Positions 1-13,171 of a stretch of DNA of 64,000 nt are shown in pieces. Positions within the stretch are counted from its first letter, which is position 1, and each line of letters opens with the position of its first letter. Where the stretch lies: assembly GCA_002943765.1 (NCBI GenBank), contig PQWQ01000004.1:4526001-4590000 (forward strand). Reading direction: 5' to 3'. The translations under genes and the position numbers were made by a program. A model generated the notes under the pieces. The model did not search any database. It was not told where the DNA came from and saw nothing but the letters and a program-made list of their open reading frames with translations. This DNA is from Psoroptes ovis (taxonomy: Eukaryota > Arthropoda > Arachnida > Sarcoptiformes > Psoroptidae).

Positions 1-164
1 AAAGTGTGTTGAAACAATTCATAGAAACACGTGACATAAATAATGGCTGCGTTTATAATAAAAACATAAAATACACGTTTTTAGAGTATTATGACATTAA
101 TTTGATAATAATATAGATATAGTTAATTAAATAATAATAAATCATTGTTTGTTCATAAAATTAG

Positions 165-3100
165 TACCAACAATTGGCCAAATATCGAAATATTATGAAC
201 AGCAAAAAGAAGCGAAAAAAGAGAATAATGAAAGCATAATATTGATTGGCAATGTTCCACATCGTTTGCATTATTTAAATCAAATGTTGCACTATCAATT
301 ACCTCAGCGACAACAAACCAATTTGGACAGGCGATCCAATGCTTTTGAATGGAAAAGTAATAAACAATTAGATCATTCCTTATTTACAATGAATAGTCGA
401 CCAGTATCGATTCGTAATTTATATGCACGTGCACATGCACCCGGTGATGTAAGACTATCGTGCTCGATATATTCGCCATTCATAATACAGCCAAAAACAA
501 TCGATAAACAGCAAACAACAGATTCGATTCAAAAACAATGTCAATGCAATTGTGGTCATTGTCATCAGAAAGCCACCTGCACTAATGATACTGATAATGG
601 AAACATGAAAAAATCTAGTCGCAATCATATCCATAATGAAAATGACAGCAATCAATGTGAATATTGCATCAATGATGAAAGACACATTGGTCATCATTCA
701 GCATCATCGCAATCATCAAATTGTTCATCATCAGTTGTGACGTGGTCATCAGTTACATCATCCACATTCGAGCCAATCACATCCACTCAACATAAAAACT
801 TGGCGAAGCCTCCGGTGAATAAAATGAAAGTAGGAGCAATGTCTTCGTTCTCATCATATGGTGATTATTGTGCAACGACTGCCGTTAACAATAATAACAC
901 TGATAATAGCCAAAGATTATCATCAACAACAGCAACCAAAACAATTGACGACTTTTTCCGTGTAAATAATTTATTTGAAGACTCTCGACGATGCTCATCG
1001 CCCATCATATCTGTGCCTCAATGTGTGTGTACATGCGATAAACAAACCAACATAATGGAAACATCGCATGATAATAGTTCCAATGCAACAATTAATCATT
1101 CATCAATCACAATGGCAGCATCAATCGCTATGGGCAAATTACCAAACACAGCCACTGCACTGCCTGATTATTGGTATTGGTGTTGGCTGATGCAATCTAA
1201 TTGTAATGCAGACTTATCAGGCAGCTTTGCTCATCAAATAACCAACAATACCTCAAACACTAATTCCAATGCCAACAAACGTTGGTCATCAGCCTTAACA
1301 CCTGGTTCATCGCCATTGAAGCCAACAATTTTAGATGAAATGACAATCTGGATACGTGAAAACATTGAATGTCGGCGGGTAAGTATTGGATGAGTTGATA
1401 TAATCATTATTTGAATCAATAACTATTTTTATACTTAAGCCTGAAAGCATTGTAATCAAGTCAGCATCTGAATTGCCAGAGCATGTATTATTGGAACGTG
1501 CATTGAGCCCGCCATGTTCATCACATTCGATCAGCTTGCGAAGACATCATTCAAAATTGTCGCTGTTAGATGAGATTGACGATGACACTAATAAAATGCC
1601 TAAATTAAAACGACGCTGGTCTTTATTGCCGATTAGACGTCTATCGAAACGTTGGCGATTAATAGCGAATAACAATTTAAATGACAATAATGCTAACCAT
1701 TCTAATCATTTGGATTCAGAGTTTAGTGAAATTTCTTTATCCGACAATGAACGTATTGAAAGACAGAAAAAATTAATAAAACAACAATCTAGTCATACTG
1801 AGTGTGATCATGATGATAATAATCAAAGCATCAAAGAAGTAATCATAATGTCTCCTGAAGAAAGATTTGAATTATTAGCCAGACAATTTTCTGATTCACA
1901 AACAGTCACCATTGACGTATCAGGTCGTTATTTTGATCGACAATCAAATACACGAAAATCATTGATTCATGTAAGTAATGATTGAATTCGAATAGATACA
2001 TTAACTGAATAATCATTTAAATTAGTCTGAATTTCATATACCAAGAAATAAAATACCAGTATCCAGTGATTATCACCATTCGATACATCGAAGATCACGA
2101 TCAAAATCTCCTCATTACACAACTAATATGCGTTACAATACAATCAATAATTGCTGTAATAACAATGCATCGATGGTATCTCCTTATGCACTTGGAAATT
2201 GTAAGGATCGGACAGCAATCCAACAAACACCGATTCAATTGAATAAAACAAAAACCATAAACAAAATAATGTCAATCGAAAAAGGATGCCAAACAGATAA
2301 TAATTTATTGATGGATATCGATCATAAACGATTTAAAAGTTCAATAAATAATAATGACAATCAATTAGTTGTTCCAATCGAAGTTCATCGTAATGTTGAT
2401 GATGATTATGGCGATTATGATGATGCAGATTATGACAATGATGAACAATATGTGATCATCAAAAAGCGAAACGCTCGAATCAAAAATAATGATCAAACTA
2501 TTGCATGCAATGCATCATCACGATGGCGGCAACAACAGCATCAAATGATTGCAACTGAAAATGATGGCAAGCCAGTGACGAATAGTTCGATGACGACTAG
2601 CACTGCCTCAACAACAATAGTTGCTGTAAACAATAACAGTAATGATGATGATAAAGATTCGGCTAATCGAAACATTACAAACAAACAAAACAATGGAACT
2701 CGTTCATCGAGTGGAAATTGGAGTGCAGCCACAAGCGATTTGATAGCATCATCACAGTCATCATCAGCATCGCCACCATTAAAAAGTAATAAAAATGAAA
2801 ACATTAAATATCAACATAATCAAAGAGAGCACAAACAAATGGATACAAGCAAATTGGATGAAAATAATGCTAATAAATCGAATACAGCCAACAGTAATAA
2901 TAACAGTAGTAATGCTGAAGAAGCCGAATCAGTCTATTCAGTCGATAATGATGGTTATTACACATCAATGCATAATGATTCTGGCTTATTTTTATTAGGT
3001 GCTAATTATTCAAATAGACAAGTTTCAATGAAAACGAGCACATTCACAAGTCAAACAAGTTTGGCCAAAAGACAATCTCAATTACAACACAAACAGCAGC

Positions 3101-5985
3101 AAAGAAGATATTTAAATGACAAATATCGTTTTGATTTGAATTCATCAATTGCTAATAATCAAAATCGTTTCAAAAATTTGAATACAAAAGCTATTATTAA
3201 TAGTAATAACAACAATATTAAACTCAAAAGTATAAAGCGAATCGATGAAGAAGACAATTTCAATGTCAGTGATCAGAAATCAGCCATCAAGCATAGACAG
3301 CAACAAACGGCAGCCAATGAATTTGGCTCAAACACATCAATCAATTCAATCTTATCGAATAGCGATAACATAACCTGTGATGGTGATGATTGTGATGATA
3401 CAGTATCAACAACAGCTGCATTCAATAATAATTGTTTTAGTAATGATTGCAATTCGTCTATCAATGATTTCGATTGCTCAGTATCCCATTGTTCACATCA
3501 ACCAAAACACAATGCTAATCAATCGAATTCGAGTCAAAATAAACGGCAACAAACGGACAAAAGTCACGTTAATAAGTCCAATAACAGATTGCACACAGCT
3601 TCTGGCACATATGTACAAGATAATGATAATGATTCAGATTCGAGCAGTTCCGAAACATTACATACAAATGATTATGAGGATTATGCTAATGCATCGATTG
3701 AGAGTCATAGTCAAATGTTGATTAATGCAAATGATAATTATGATAATCATAGACAAATCAATACCAAAACCAGTGCCATCGGCTCGTATAATTTACAGCA
3801 TAAACATCAGAAAATTCATAGATACAAATCAAATCTAACTGAAAGTAGTAGTGCATCAAGTAGCTGCCGTAAATTGCCGCCGCCCCCACCCCCGCCAAGG
3901 GTTTCAAGCATGCTAAGAACTCTGCAAAAATATAACACAAACCATAAACATTCAAACATATCAGCAAATAAACACAGCAGTAAAAGCGATGGACGCACCA
4001 CTCATAAGGCAAAATCATTGAATGCTAAAACTGATAATGGTGAAGGCAATGAATTGTCTAATAGTGATTATTTTGTATCGCAATCGCTGATACAAAATGA
4101 CGAACATCGTCGGAGAAGATTATTTTTCAATGTTGATACAAATCGTTCTTATCCACCGTTTTCATACGTTTATGATCAGACATTATCAACTGATAACACA
4201 TCGGTCACATCAGTCAGTATTCCTAGTTCAGTTTGTTGTGATGATGAACAGTTCAGTAAAGAACTAGATAAACAAACCAGCTGCAATGATGACCATTTTG
4301 CGGAAAAGCACGGACAAAACACTCAAACGATTGATACAATCAGTAATCGAACATTGACACCTGTCTCATCGATTGTCATTGACTCGAATGGTGATGATGA
4401 ACATGAGCAGCAAACAATCAGAAAACCTTTAGAACATCGGCATCTTTCCTCACCGCTACCAACACCGAAATTGAATTCCTTCACTTTTGAAAATGACAAT
4501 CGAAAAGCAAATAGTCATAATAATAATAATCATGATCATCAACACAATCAATCAGGTTTGAAAAATAAAAGTCCAGATGTTACGAGCAATAATCAATTGT
4601 CTTCGGCATCTTCGTTGACATCATCATCTACAATCAAGGCACCCTCATCACCGGAGACAATACCAAAGCCTAAACCAAGAAATTCGTTGATTTTCTCATC
4701 AATGTCAAGTGCAGCGACTTCAGTATCATCAGTAATGAGCACAAGCACATTTTCAACCAGTACTTGTTCTTCATCCACAACAACAGTCGGCGCTGGTACA
4801 GCGTTCAGTTCACCAGATTCAACAATGACTGCCATTAATACCAAAACAAATGATGTTGATGACCAAATACTAAATGCCAAATCAGATGAGCAATCGACGA
4901 TAAGGGCATCCTCTCCAAAAACATCTCCGATTTCTCCAGTCTCATCAACTGGTGAAGCATCTTCTCCATCACCGTCTTCAACATCATCATTGAAACATTG
5001 CAACAGACGCTTGACAACTGAAGATTTATTCATAATTTTGCATAATTCAAAAAAGCGTCACAATATAAAAGCTGATCCACAATTGTTTCTTCCCTCACAA
5101 CGATTATCATCACCAACAAACAATAGTCAATCAAGTAATTCGCCTGGACCTCGTTCACCGATCAGTCCAACCAGCAGTCGTGATGTGGTGTTGAATCAAA
5201 ATGAATGTCCAAGCAAAAAAGACAGTGAAATGATTGTCAGTGATTCAATTAAACGAAGATCATGGACAAGTGGTCAAGACATTACGTCTCATAATAATAC
5301 AAGTAGAACAAGACAAAGTTTAGCATCAGATAGATTAGGACCAATCAGACCAACAACACTAAATGATTTTAAAAAATTACTGTCACAAGTCCGACCATCG
5401 TCACTGCAATCATCGAATGCAAACATTAATAACAATACAAACAATTCGGTCAATCAAACATCATCAACATATAGCGCATTACAGCAAGTACTGCAGAAGA
5501 CATCAATCAGTTCGATTCAAAGTCCACACTCATCAGCGTCGCCAACATCATCAGGCATTAGCAGTTCATTGTCGTCGCCAATTTGTAGTCCCATGTCACC
5601 AATCAAATCAAATACAACAATGACAACAACGCATGGATCACCGGAGAAATCAATGAGCAATTTCATCAAGAAATTTTCAAAATCAAAATATTTATCCCAA
5701 TACATTTATACAAATCCAAGCGAACGAATGATGGCCTATTCGAATAATGCAAATATGGCTGCTAATTTGGTCACAAATAGTAACAATTTATCCACAAATA
5801 CGTCAAACAATAAATGTCCACCAATACCCGAAGATGATTCTGTGCTTACATCTGTCAAATTCAATCAAAATCAGTCGAAAATTGATGAAAATGTCAAAAC
5901 GAAAATGACGCCCTCGGCATCAACAGCATCAACGACCAGCGGCAAAGCAAAAAATGTGCATAAATGTACAAGCACATGGGTATAA
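165..5985 (+). CDS. Guk-holder / NHS-family cytoskeletal scaffold, 5' end outside window
   Basis: Three exons are visible: 165-1378, 1440-1970 and 2026-5985. The introns have GTAAGT donors and AG acceptors, all phase 0. The frame is already open at an acceptor at 163-164 (TTAG), so the N-terminus, where this family carries its WAVE-homology domain, lies upstream. About 1900 residues remain, mostly Ser/Asn-rich and disordered. A poly-proline run lies near 3874-3897. The segments TTEDLFIILHNSKKR (about 5016-5060) and RPTTLNDFKKLLSQVRP (about 5347-5397) resemble conserved blocks of the Nance-Horan/GUKH family. The protein ends in STWV, a class I PDZ ligand, which fits the fly protein that binds Scribble PDZ and Dlg GUK domains at junctions and synapses. 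Family call rests on remembered motifs. Alternative: another large disordered PDZ-binding scaffold. Confidence 0.62.
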
Positions 5986-8900
5986 CATTGGATTATCTCC
6001 TTGAAAGTGAGTACTTTTTCAATTGATTCACTCATTCGAATTGATTTGATTTGTTTTTTATTTCTTATCAACAGATTGAGTTAATCAAATCAAATCTGCA
6101 ATGGCAATGTTTACAAAGATTTATGAGTGAATCAAAATTAATTTCAAAAAGATTTGTCATGTCAGACCTATGATTGAAAAATGTTTGGTTACTCATAGAC
6201 TTTGTTGTTCAAAAAAATGCATTGTCACTGATTGTTAGATTGATTTGCAACTGCAAAAACTCAAACCCACCGCAATCGCTTTTATGTTATGATCATGTTC
6301 ATATTTAAACTTTGATTCACCATAAACATTGTTTTTTCTTTAATTCGTTTGTTTTAACATTAAATTTATATGTTTTGTTTATTAAAATTATTTTCAACCA
6401 TTTTATTCATTATTCTCATTCAAATTAATCATATTTAAAATAATTAAATACAAATTACTGTCTGATATCTGAAATTGTGTTCATATCCATGGTCAAAAGA
6501 TGGTGTAATGATCATCAATTCATCGAAGAGAATGAGATTTGTTCATTGATTATTTGAATTGTGTTTGATGTTATCACCAACATGTATTAATGATCGAAAA
6601 GGCTATGTCATATGGGAAAGTAAATTTAATGCAAACTTTAAAGCAACCATCATACAGACTAATGTTTTTGGTCATCAAATACAAGTATCGAGATTTAGAT
6701 ACATTGCTTTGGTTAAATGGGCATGCCATGGTTAGATGATTCATGATGATCAAACGACCCTTAAAGGCACTTATGCCGACATCCGAATGATGATGTTCAG
6801 ATTATAATGGGTATGTTATTATGTTGGTCTTGTCATTTGGTGATAACAACCAACCATTATTATTATAACAAGTTTTACTTTTATCAAACATTTGATAAGC
6901 AAAAATCATATAATAAAACTATGATTTTTGATGAATAAATTCCTATTTGTTGAAATGGTCCAATGATTCTTACAAAGACAGAATATGGTTGAAAACTTTT
7001 TCCAAAAACCTAATGAAAATCACTCAATTCATTTAAACCAAATTTATATTGTTTAGTCCATGTTTTGTCCATACGAATTCTGGACAAATTTTTAATGTAA
7101 CAATTGTGATAAACAAATTGAATAATTCGATTTGGTTGTTGTTAGAAATAGATAAATGAACAATTATTTGACTTGTTCATAAACAAAACTTGTTATTATT
7201 CATCTCAGAAATTAATCTCAGTTATTCGCTTTGATAGTTACCTGTCATCACACCTCGAATTGGCTTGTTAAATTAAGCAAAAACAAATTTGTTTTTAATA
7301 CAAATATTATCAATTTGAGCCAACTAATCAGGTATACATTTGACCTTTATACCCTTTTTAATATAATGGGCTAAGATTACATAATTTTCAATATCCATAA
7401 TATCAAATATGAACGAGAGATAAAAAAATGACCACATAAAGTTGGCTTCAAAGCCAGTTACTGCTGTTGCTGTAATGATGCAAACGAAAATGTTGTATTA
7501 ATAAAAAACATTGATTTGATCAAAATTCATAGTTATCATTTACATTCAAACAACAACACATTAAATTACGATCATGACCGAATCATTCATTTGAACATCA
7601 GCAATCATCTCCCATGTATTTTTTTGTTGAGATAAAACTTGTGCTTTCGAACAAACAAACAAACAAACAAACATTCAAATAAATTATTTTCTACTTTTAA
7701 GATTTAAAACAAGTGATAAAGATAAATTAGATACTTTACTAATGATTTATGTTCATCATTTGCTTTTCTCAAACAAGAATTGATTCTCCAATCATCAACC
7801 AATGGCTATTACATTTGAATGATTGTCATTTAGTAAATTTTCTATTCAACCAAATTAATCGGTGTTGTCTGCTTAATTCAAAAATAATGATAAATGAAAT
7901 GTCATATTGTTTATGTTATTTGAACGAAAATCGTATTGAAAATATTCATAGGATTAATGATCAAATAGTGATAATCTCTTCATTTCGATTTTGAATTGCT
8001 CGATTTGTTTGTTTGTTTAGGGCTAAGCTTGTTTTAGCCTATTTCGATTTTGATTTGAGCCAAGCTTTCAATAATTTTGCACATTCAAATTGTCAAACAA
8101 AAGTGAAAATGATTAATTCATTCAAATAAAAATATTGCAACAAAAATTTGCATTTGGTCACGTCTGCTTATTATTGGTTAACATCAGTTTGAATCAACAC
8201 ACTATTTTGCCCGCACCTTTTTCCTTAAATGAGTGACTGATATTTATTGAAAGAAAGATCATCAATAATATTGAATTCGATGAAATGTAAAATAATTGAA
8301 AAAATTGAAAAAGAATAGTGACCGACATCAAATAATCATCAAAACAAGCCCAAAAATATCTAAAAATTTGAATTTATTTTGGCTGCTATCAACACATAAA
8401 AAGCAAGAAAGGTCATCAAGGTTAACAAGGTCACTTTGATCACTATAAACATAAAACAACAATTTTGAATGGAATTTTTGGTTGAAGAATTTATTCTCTT
8501 ATTTTGAATTATGAATTTATTTTCATTTAAAGCCAACATTTCATCGCAAAATAATATAAAATTTACAATCACGATCTTAAAACCAAAAATGAAAATGGTG
8601 ATCGACATGTTTTGGCATTCAGTATTAAGCTTACTTTGAAAGCAACCATTCTACAAAACCAAACCATATTGACAGGTGATTTGTCTTGGGCAAATTTCTG
8701 ATTGAACAATTTTGTTTTCTCTTTCTTTGAGCAATCTGCTTGCAATTTCGCTATTGAAATCAACTATTTTCATTTGTCACATCTATGAGAATAAATTCAC
8801 TGATTTGAGATTAATTTTGATCAATTTCAAATAAGAGTGAATCCAAATGTACATTATCATCTGACTTTCCAGTATGATTCAATCAAAAAATGATAATTGC

Positions 8901-10161
8901 TTCATTGACAATGGAGTGATTACATAAGATGAAGGGGCAGAAAGCAACTAATAAAACTGGTAGCTTTATAATTGATTTGTTTTCAGTGTTTAACTTGCAA
9001 ATAATCATAATAATGGCCATAACTAAATGAATTATGACTATGCAACACGAAACATTGAAGGTAAAATCTTTCAGGCAATTTTCAATTCATCGCCATTGAT
9101 GTATTATTTGATTTTTTTTGCACAAACAAAACAAACTTTGGTAATAACAAGTGAACCGTGATGTCTAAGATTTTCAGCTTAAGCTCCGATTATTTGATAA
9201 TGGAATGATTTGGCTGATTATGTGAGTATTCTCATACAAAAATTTCTGGTTGCCATGTGTTTGTTGGCTTAACTAAAATAAATATGCGTGCGAATCAAAT
9301 ATTACAAACATTAAATGTTATTTATTAATTCGATAAAATATTTAACATAAATTTTAAGCAAAACTAATGATATCAAATCAATGGATGTAACTCTCAATTT
9401 TTAAAAGAAAACTTGGCTACTTACTTATGAAGGCATTTATAATTGATTTCAAGTGTTCATATTCACTGATCAAACAGCTCAATTGAGTGTTTGACATTTT
9501 TAACAAAACAGTAAATCATGTTTATTTATTTATCTGTATTTGTGTATCTTTTTTCGCAATCGATTTTGCAATTGATTAATTGATTTATCGATTTGATTAG
9601 ATTTGAAAATTTTCAATTGATTTAATTGTATAAAAGTGACTCACATACAAATAACTCCTGTTTTATATTAGTTCTCCTTACAATCCATTCCACTGTTTAC
9701 CATTGAAAGATTGAATTTCACTTTCAAAAAATTTTGACTCAAATCCAAATTATCGATATAAATTCAAAGTATTTCAAAAATAGACTTTGATTAAAGCAAA
9801 ATGAAAAATTAATCCTCAAACGAAAAATGTCAGTTAAATAATAATGCAAACAAATGATACAAGTTTTCATTAAACTCAACTGAAAACTAAATCAAATAAA
9901 ACCAAAAAAACCATAAAAAATTTTGTGCAAAGAAAACAAAGCACTGCATATTTGAACCTTGTTTTTGAGTGGATGCAATTTGAATTCAATTCAACACAAG
10001 TAGCAAAACAAATAAATTTTATTTGTTTTGCTTTTGTTCATTCATAATTGATAATGTTTGAGATATGCTAACTTCAATGGTCATTTGATTTTTACTCAAA
10101 TTCATTTGGTCATTTTTTGTTTATTTTAACCAAGAAATTTTTGGCCACAAATCAATCGAAA
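5986..10161. other. Gene-poor AT-rich intergenic DNA
   Basis: No credible coding frame on either strand; the open frames here are under 85 codons and match nothing I recognise. Contents are AT-rich sequence, homopolymer runs and a short (ACAA)n/(CAAA)n tract near 7651-7673. A TATAAAAG motif at 9629-9636 could belong to the small peptide candidate that follows. Part of this stretch is presumably the 3' UTR of the upstream scaffold gene, with ATTAAA at 6359-6364 as a possible poly(A) signal. Confidence 0.6.
7651..7673. repeat. (CAAA)n microsatellite
   Basis: Uninterrupted ACAAACAAAC-type tetranucleotide repeat of about 23 nt in noncoding DNA. Similar GTTT tracts occur near 25592-25614 and 43016-43036. 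Confidence 0.8.
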
Positions 10162-10323
10162 ATGTTTTGTTTACTCATGATTTACCTGGTCATTTATCAT
10201 TCCATTTCTTCGATCAATTTATTCAAAAACAACAATAACCTGGCAAACATGGCAATTGATTTTGAAAGATTGATTGATTCAGATGGAAAGAATTGTTCAG
10301 TTTTTGAATTTTTGAAAAATTAG
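10162..10323 (+). CDS. Possible small secreted peptide (53 aa), unrecognised
   Basis: An ATG-started frame of 53 codons. It opens with a signal-peptide-like segment (MFCLLMIYLVIYHSISS) followed by an Asn run and a short acidic/hydrophobic tail with one Cys. A TATAAAAG box lies about 530 bp upstream at 9629. The frame closes at a TAG that is itself a good splice acceptor (TTTTGAAAAATTAG). Immediately after it, at 10324-10380, comes an unusually GC-rich patch, so a second exon is conceivable. I do not recognise a peptide family. It may equally be a chance frame in AT-rich DNA, in which hydrophobic translations are common. Confidence 0.2.
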   Translation: MFCLLMIYLVIYHSISSINLFKNNNNLANMAIDFERLIDSDGKNCSVFEFLKN

Positions 10324-12850
10324 TCCCAAGTCACGTCCAGGAGGCCGCCAAACAGTCGCAATGAGTGGAATGATAATCGTTTGATTAATCGAATTGTTTA
10401 TCAGTTCAAATCGGACAAATTCAATTTTTGGAAAATGCATAAAGTTTGTGGCAAAGACCTCCCATTGTTTTCGATTAAAAATTCAAAAATTGAACAGAAT
10501 TTTAAGTAAAGCAATGTTGGTCCATTTATACATAAACATATGTCATCAGAAATTGAAAAAATTAATTTCAAGGTAAAAATTGAAATTGAAAAATATTTTC
10601 AAAATGATTAGATGCTTAGAGATTAAGTTAGGCAATTACAAACGATGACTATTTTGAAAATAAATTTAGTTTGAATTAAATTGTCAACATTTCATTCTGA
10701 TTCATTGATAAATAAGAATTTTGATCATTTGACTGCATATGATATGCATTGAAAATGATATTGCTCTTATCAACATAAGCATCATGTTTTTGAACATGAA
10801 TAAATATTTTTGATTGTCAAATGTCAAAGCTCATTTTGAATGAAATAAATTTGTGACCATCCTTCAATAATGAGTAGTGGCTGCTATTATCATGTAATTA
10901 TTTAATGCTCTCAGATAATGGTCGATGCTCATTTTGAGGTAATAATTGATGATAAACCGATTGAATTAAACTTTGAGAATTTTATTTTCATGAAAATAAT
11001 TTATCCATTTGTTCAATGACTGAGCATTATTCATTTGTTATCAAATCAAAATAAATTTTTTCATTACTCAATCCTCGCGTAGAAAATTTCTGCTGACCTC
11101 TGAACTATGTTCAGATATAATATTTATGTTCATCAAATAAATTTAAAAAATTATCATCAGCCAACAATCATAATTATGGTCGTTCTAAGATCTCTCAGTC
11201 TCTGGCTAACCTAAAGTAGGGAAAGCATTGGTCTTAGCTCAAATGCTCGAACCCTCAAAAACAAAAATGTTTATGAGAATAAGTGAAATGGATTGTTGTG
11301 CACGTTATTTTTGACCAAAAAATAAAAAAGATTCATCAAATGTACTTGTCATCGAATGTCTATAGACATGATGATAATGATTAAATGTTGCTTATTAACT
11401 ATTTTGAATGCAATTTCACAATAATTCGTGTTGTTTGTTTGAATTATGACTAACAATAATAATCATTATTGAAAAGATCCTCCTCCCTGAGGCCATTTGT
11501 TTTTGTTTGTTTTTCCATGACTGAGTTTCAACAAATTTGCACATTATTATGTAATTATTATTCACATTAGTCACTTTTCAATCGCATAATTAGATGCTCA
11601 TCATTGATGGAATTGATTTCATTCAATGTTATTCCATTCAAATTGGCTTATATTTGCATTAAAAAGGAATAAAATGACCAGATTTATTCATTGTGAACGA
11701 CAGTCGTTTTGTTGATTTGATTCAAAGTTGAGCTCGTCCAATTTTAAGCCGGAGTATTGGCTATTTTACAATTTATTGAATGGAAAATGTTTTGACAGTT
11801 TAAATAAAATAATTCATTTGTTAGTTGAATTAGTGCTTAGTTTCCATGAATTTTGTTTTGACAAGTTTAAAAAAGAAAAATTCGCTGTCCAATCCTCAAT
11901 TGTACAAAAGTTTAATTTACTTTTCAAATGTCACACACTAACAATAGATTTAAATTTGATTTTGAAACCCCTGAATGATTATTTGAATTTAAAATTCGAT
12001 TATATTTGATCAATGATTTTTCCCAAGTTCTTTGTCAATTTTTAAATTTTAATTGTGTTTGCAGGCCCTTACAAATACCTTTATTTGTTTGCATTTGACC
12101 GTTCACACAAACAAACGAAACGAATATAAATTTAAAATTGAATTTCAAATTCAGTCATTCACAATGCACAATCAATAATAGGGGACCAGGTGAACTAGTA
12201 AAGAAAATCAAAGTCACCATTTTTCTCTGGAAAAATTGTATCTGTTTTTATAATTCATTGATTTGTTTCTTATTTGTATTTGGCCAAATTCTTTTTGAAA
12301 AATTTATTTTTTAAAAATAAGAAAATATTTGTTTGTTTTACACTTGACATTAATTCAATTTAAATATAAAAAAATCAATCAAATTAGAATTGCGAATTAT
12401 TCCTTTAAATCACACTTGAACATAATTCCAATTAGAATAAACAAAAAATAGTAACTACAATTTTCTTAAATAATTTTTATTTATTTTTCACTTGTCATTA
12501 TTATTTCTCTGACAACATTTCTCCACTTCACAAAGAATGTGTGCTTTCCATATATTTACAATTGAATCAGCCAACCAATGTCTGTTTGAACGTTTGAGAA
12601 ATTCAATTTTTTTTCGATTTAGACTCGCAACAAATGCAAACAAACACTGAATAAATAAGAATTTGAATTATTTCAATATATATTCATTAATCTTGTTTAA
12701 ATGATTTTTTTCTTTTTTTGCCATCCAAACTCACAAACAGTCAAATAAGATTGAAATGAAAATCTATTAATCATTATACTTATGGGATGGTATAAAATAT
12801 GCATGTGTGTGTGTGGGATAAAGCAAATGCAAATAAGAAGATGAAGAAAA

Positions 12851-12852
<2 letters not shown>

Positions 12853-12885
<33 letters not shown>
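12853..12885. repeat. (AAT)11 microsatellite
   Basis: Perfect trinucleotide repeat of 11 units in noncoding DNA. Confidence 0.95.
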
Positions 12886-12886
<1 letters not shown>

Positions 12887-13151
12887 TTTATGTGTGAAGC
12901 ATTTCTTAGAGAAACATGTCAAAATGTGGATAAATTGAAGAATTTTAAGAAAAATTTTGCTTCAATTGTTTGTTGAATATTTGTTATTTGAATCAATCGG
13001 AAGTTTTCTTCTCGAAATTGATTCTGATAGATTTTCTACAAAAATGAATATTTGACTCAAGTGTTTAGACCAAGTGTGTGGTAAAAAATATTTTTAGAAT
13101 ATTTGCAACAATTTTCACTGAGAGTGGCTATGCATTTCTCAAAATGTCAAC

Positions 13152-13171
13152 CACACACACACACACACACA
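13152..13171. repeat. (CA)10 microsatellite
   Basis: Perfect dinucleotide repeat in noncoding DNA, flanked by ordinary sequence. Confidence 0.95.

Noticed and set aside
4593..5033. 146-codon minus-strand frame inside the NHS/Guk-holder exon
   Set aside because: Antisense shadow of a low-complexity Ser-rich coding exon; acidic/Val-rich translation with no domain.
11180..11260. tRNA-like B box (GGGTTCGAGC on the minus strand near 11247-11256)
   Set aside because: Flanking bases do not form a T-stem, and I find no acceptor stem or anticodon arm; not a tRNA.
11728..12009. 93-codon plus-strand frame in the first gene-poor region
   Set aside because: Starts at TTG, composition typical of translated AT-rich noncoding DNA, no motifs.
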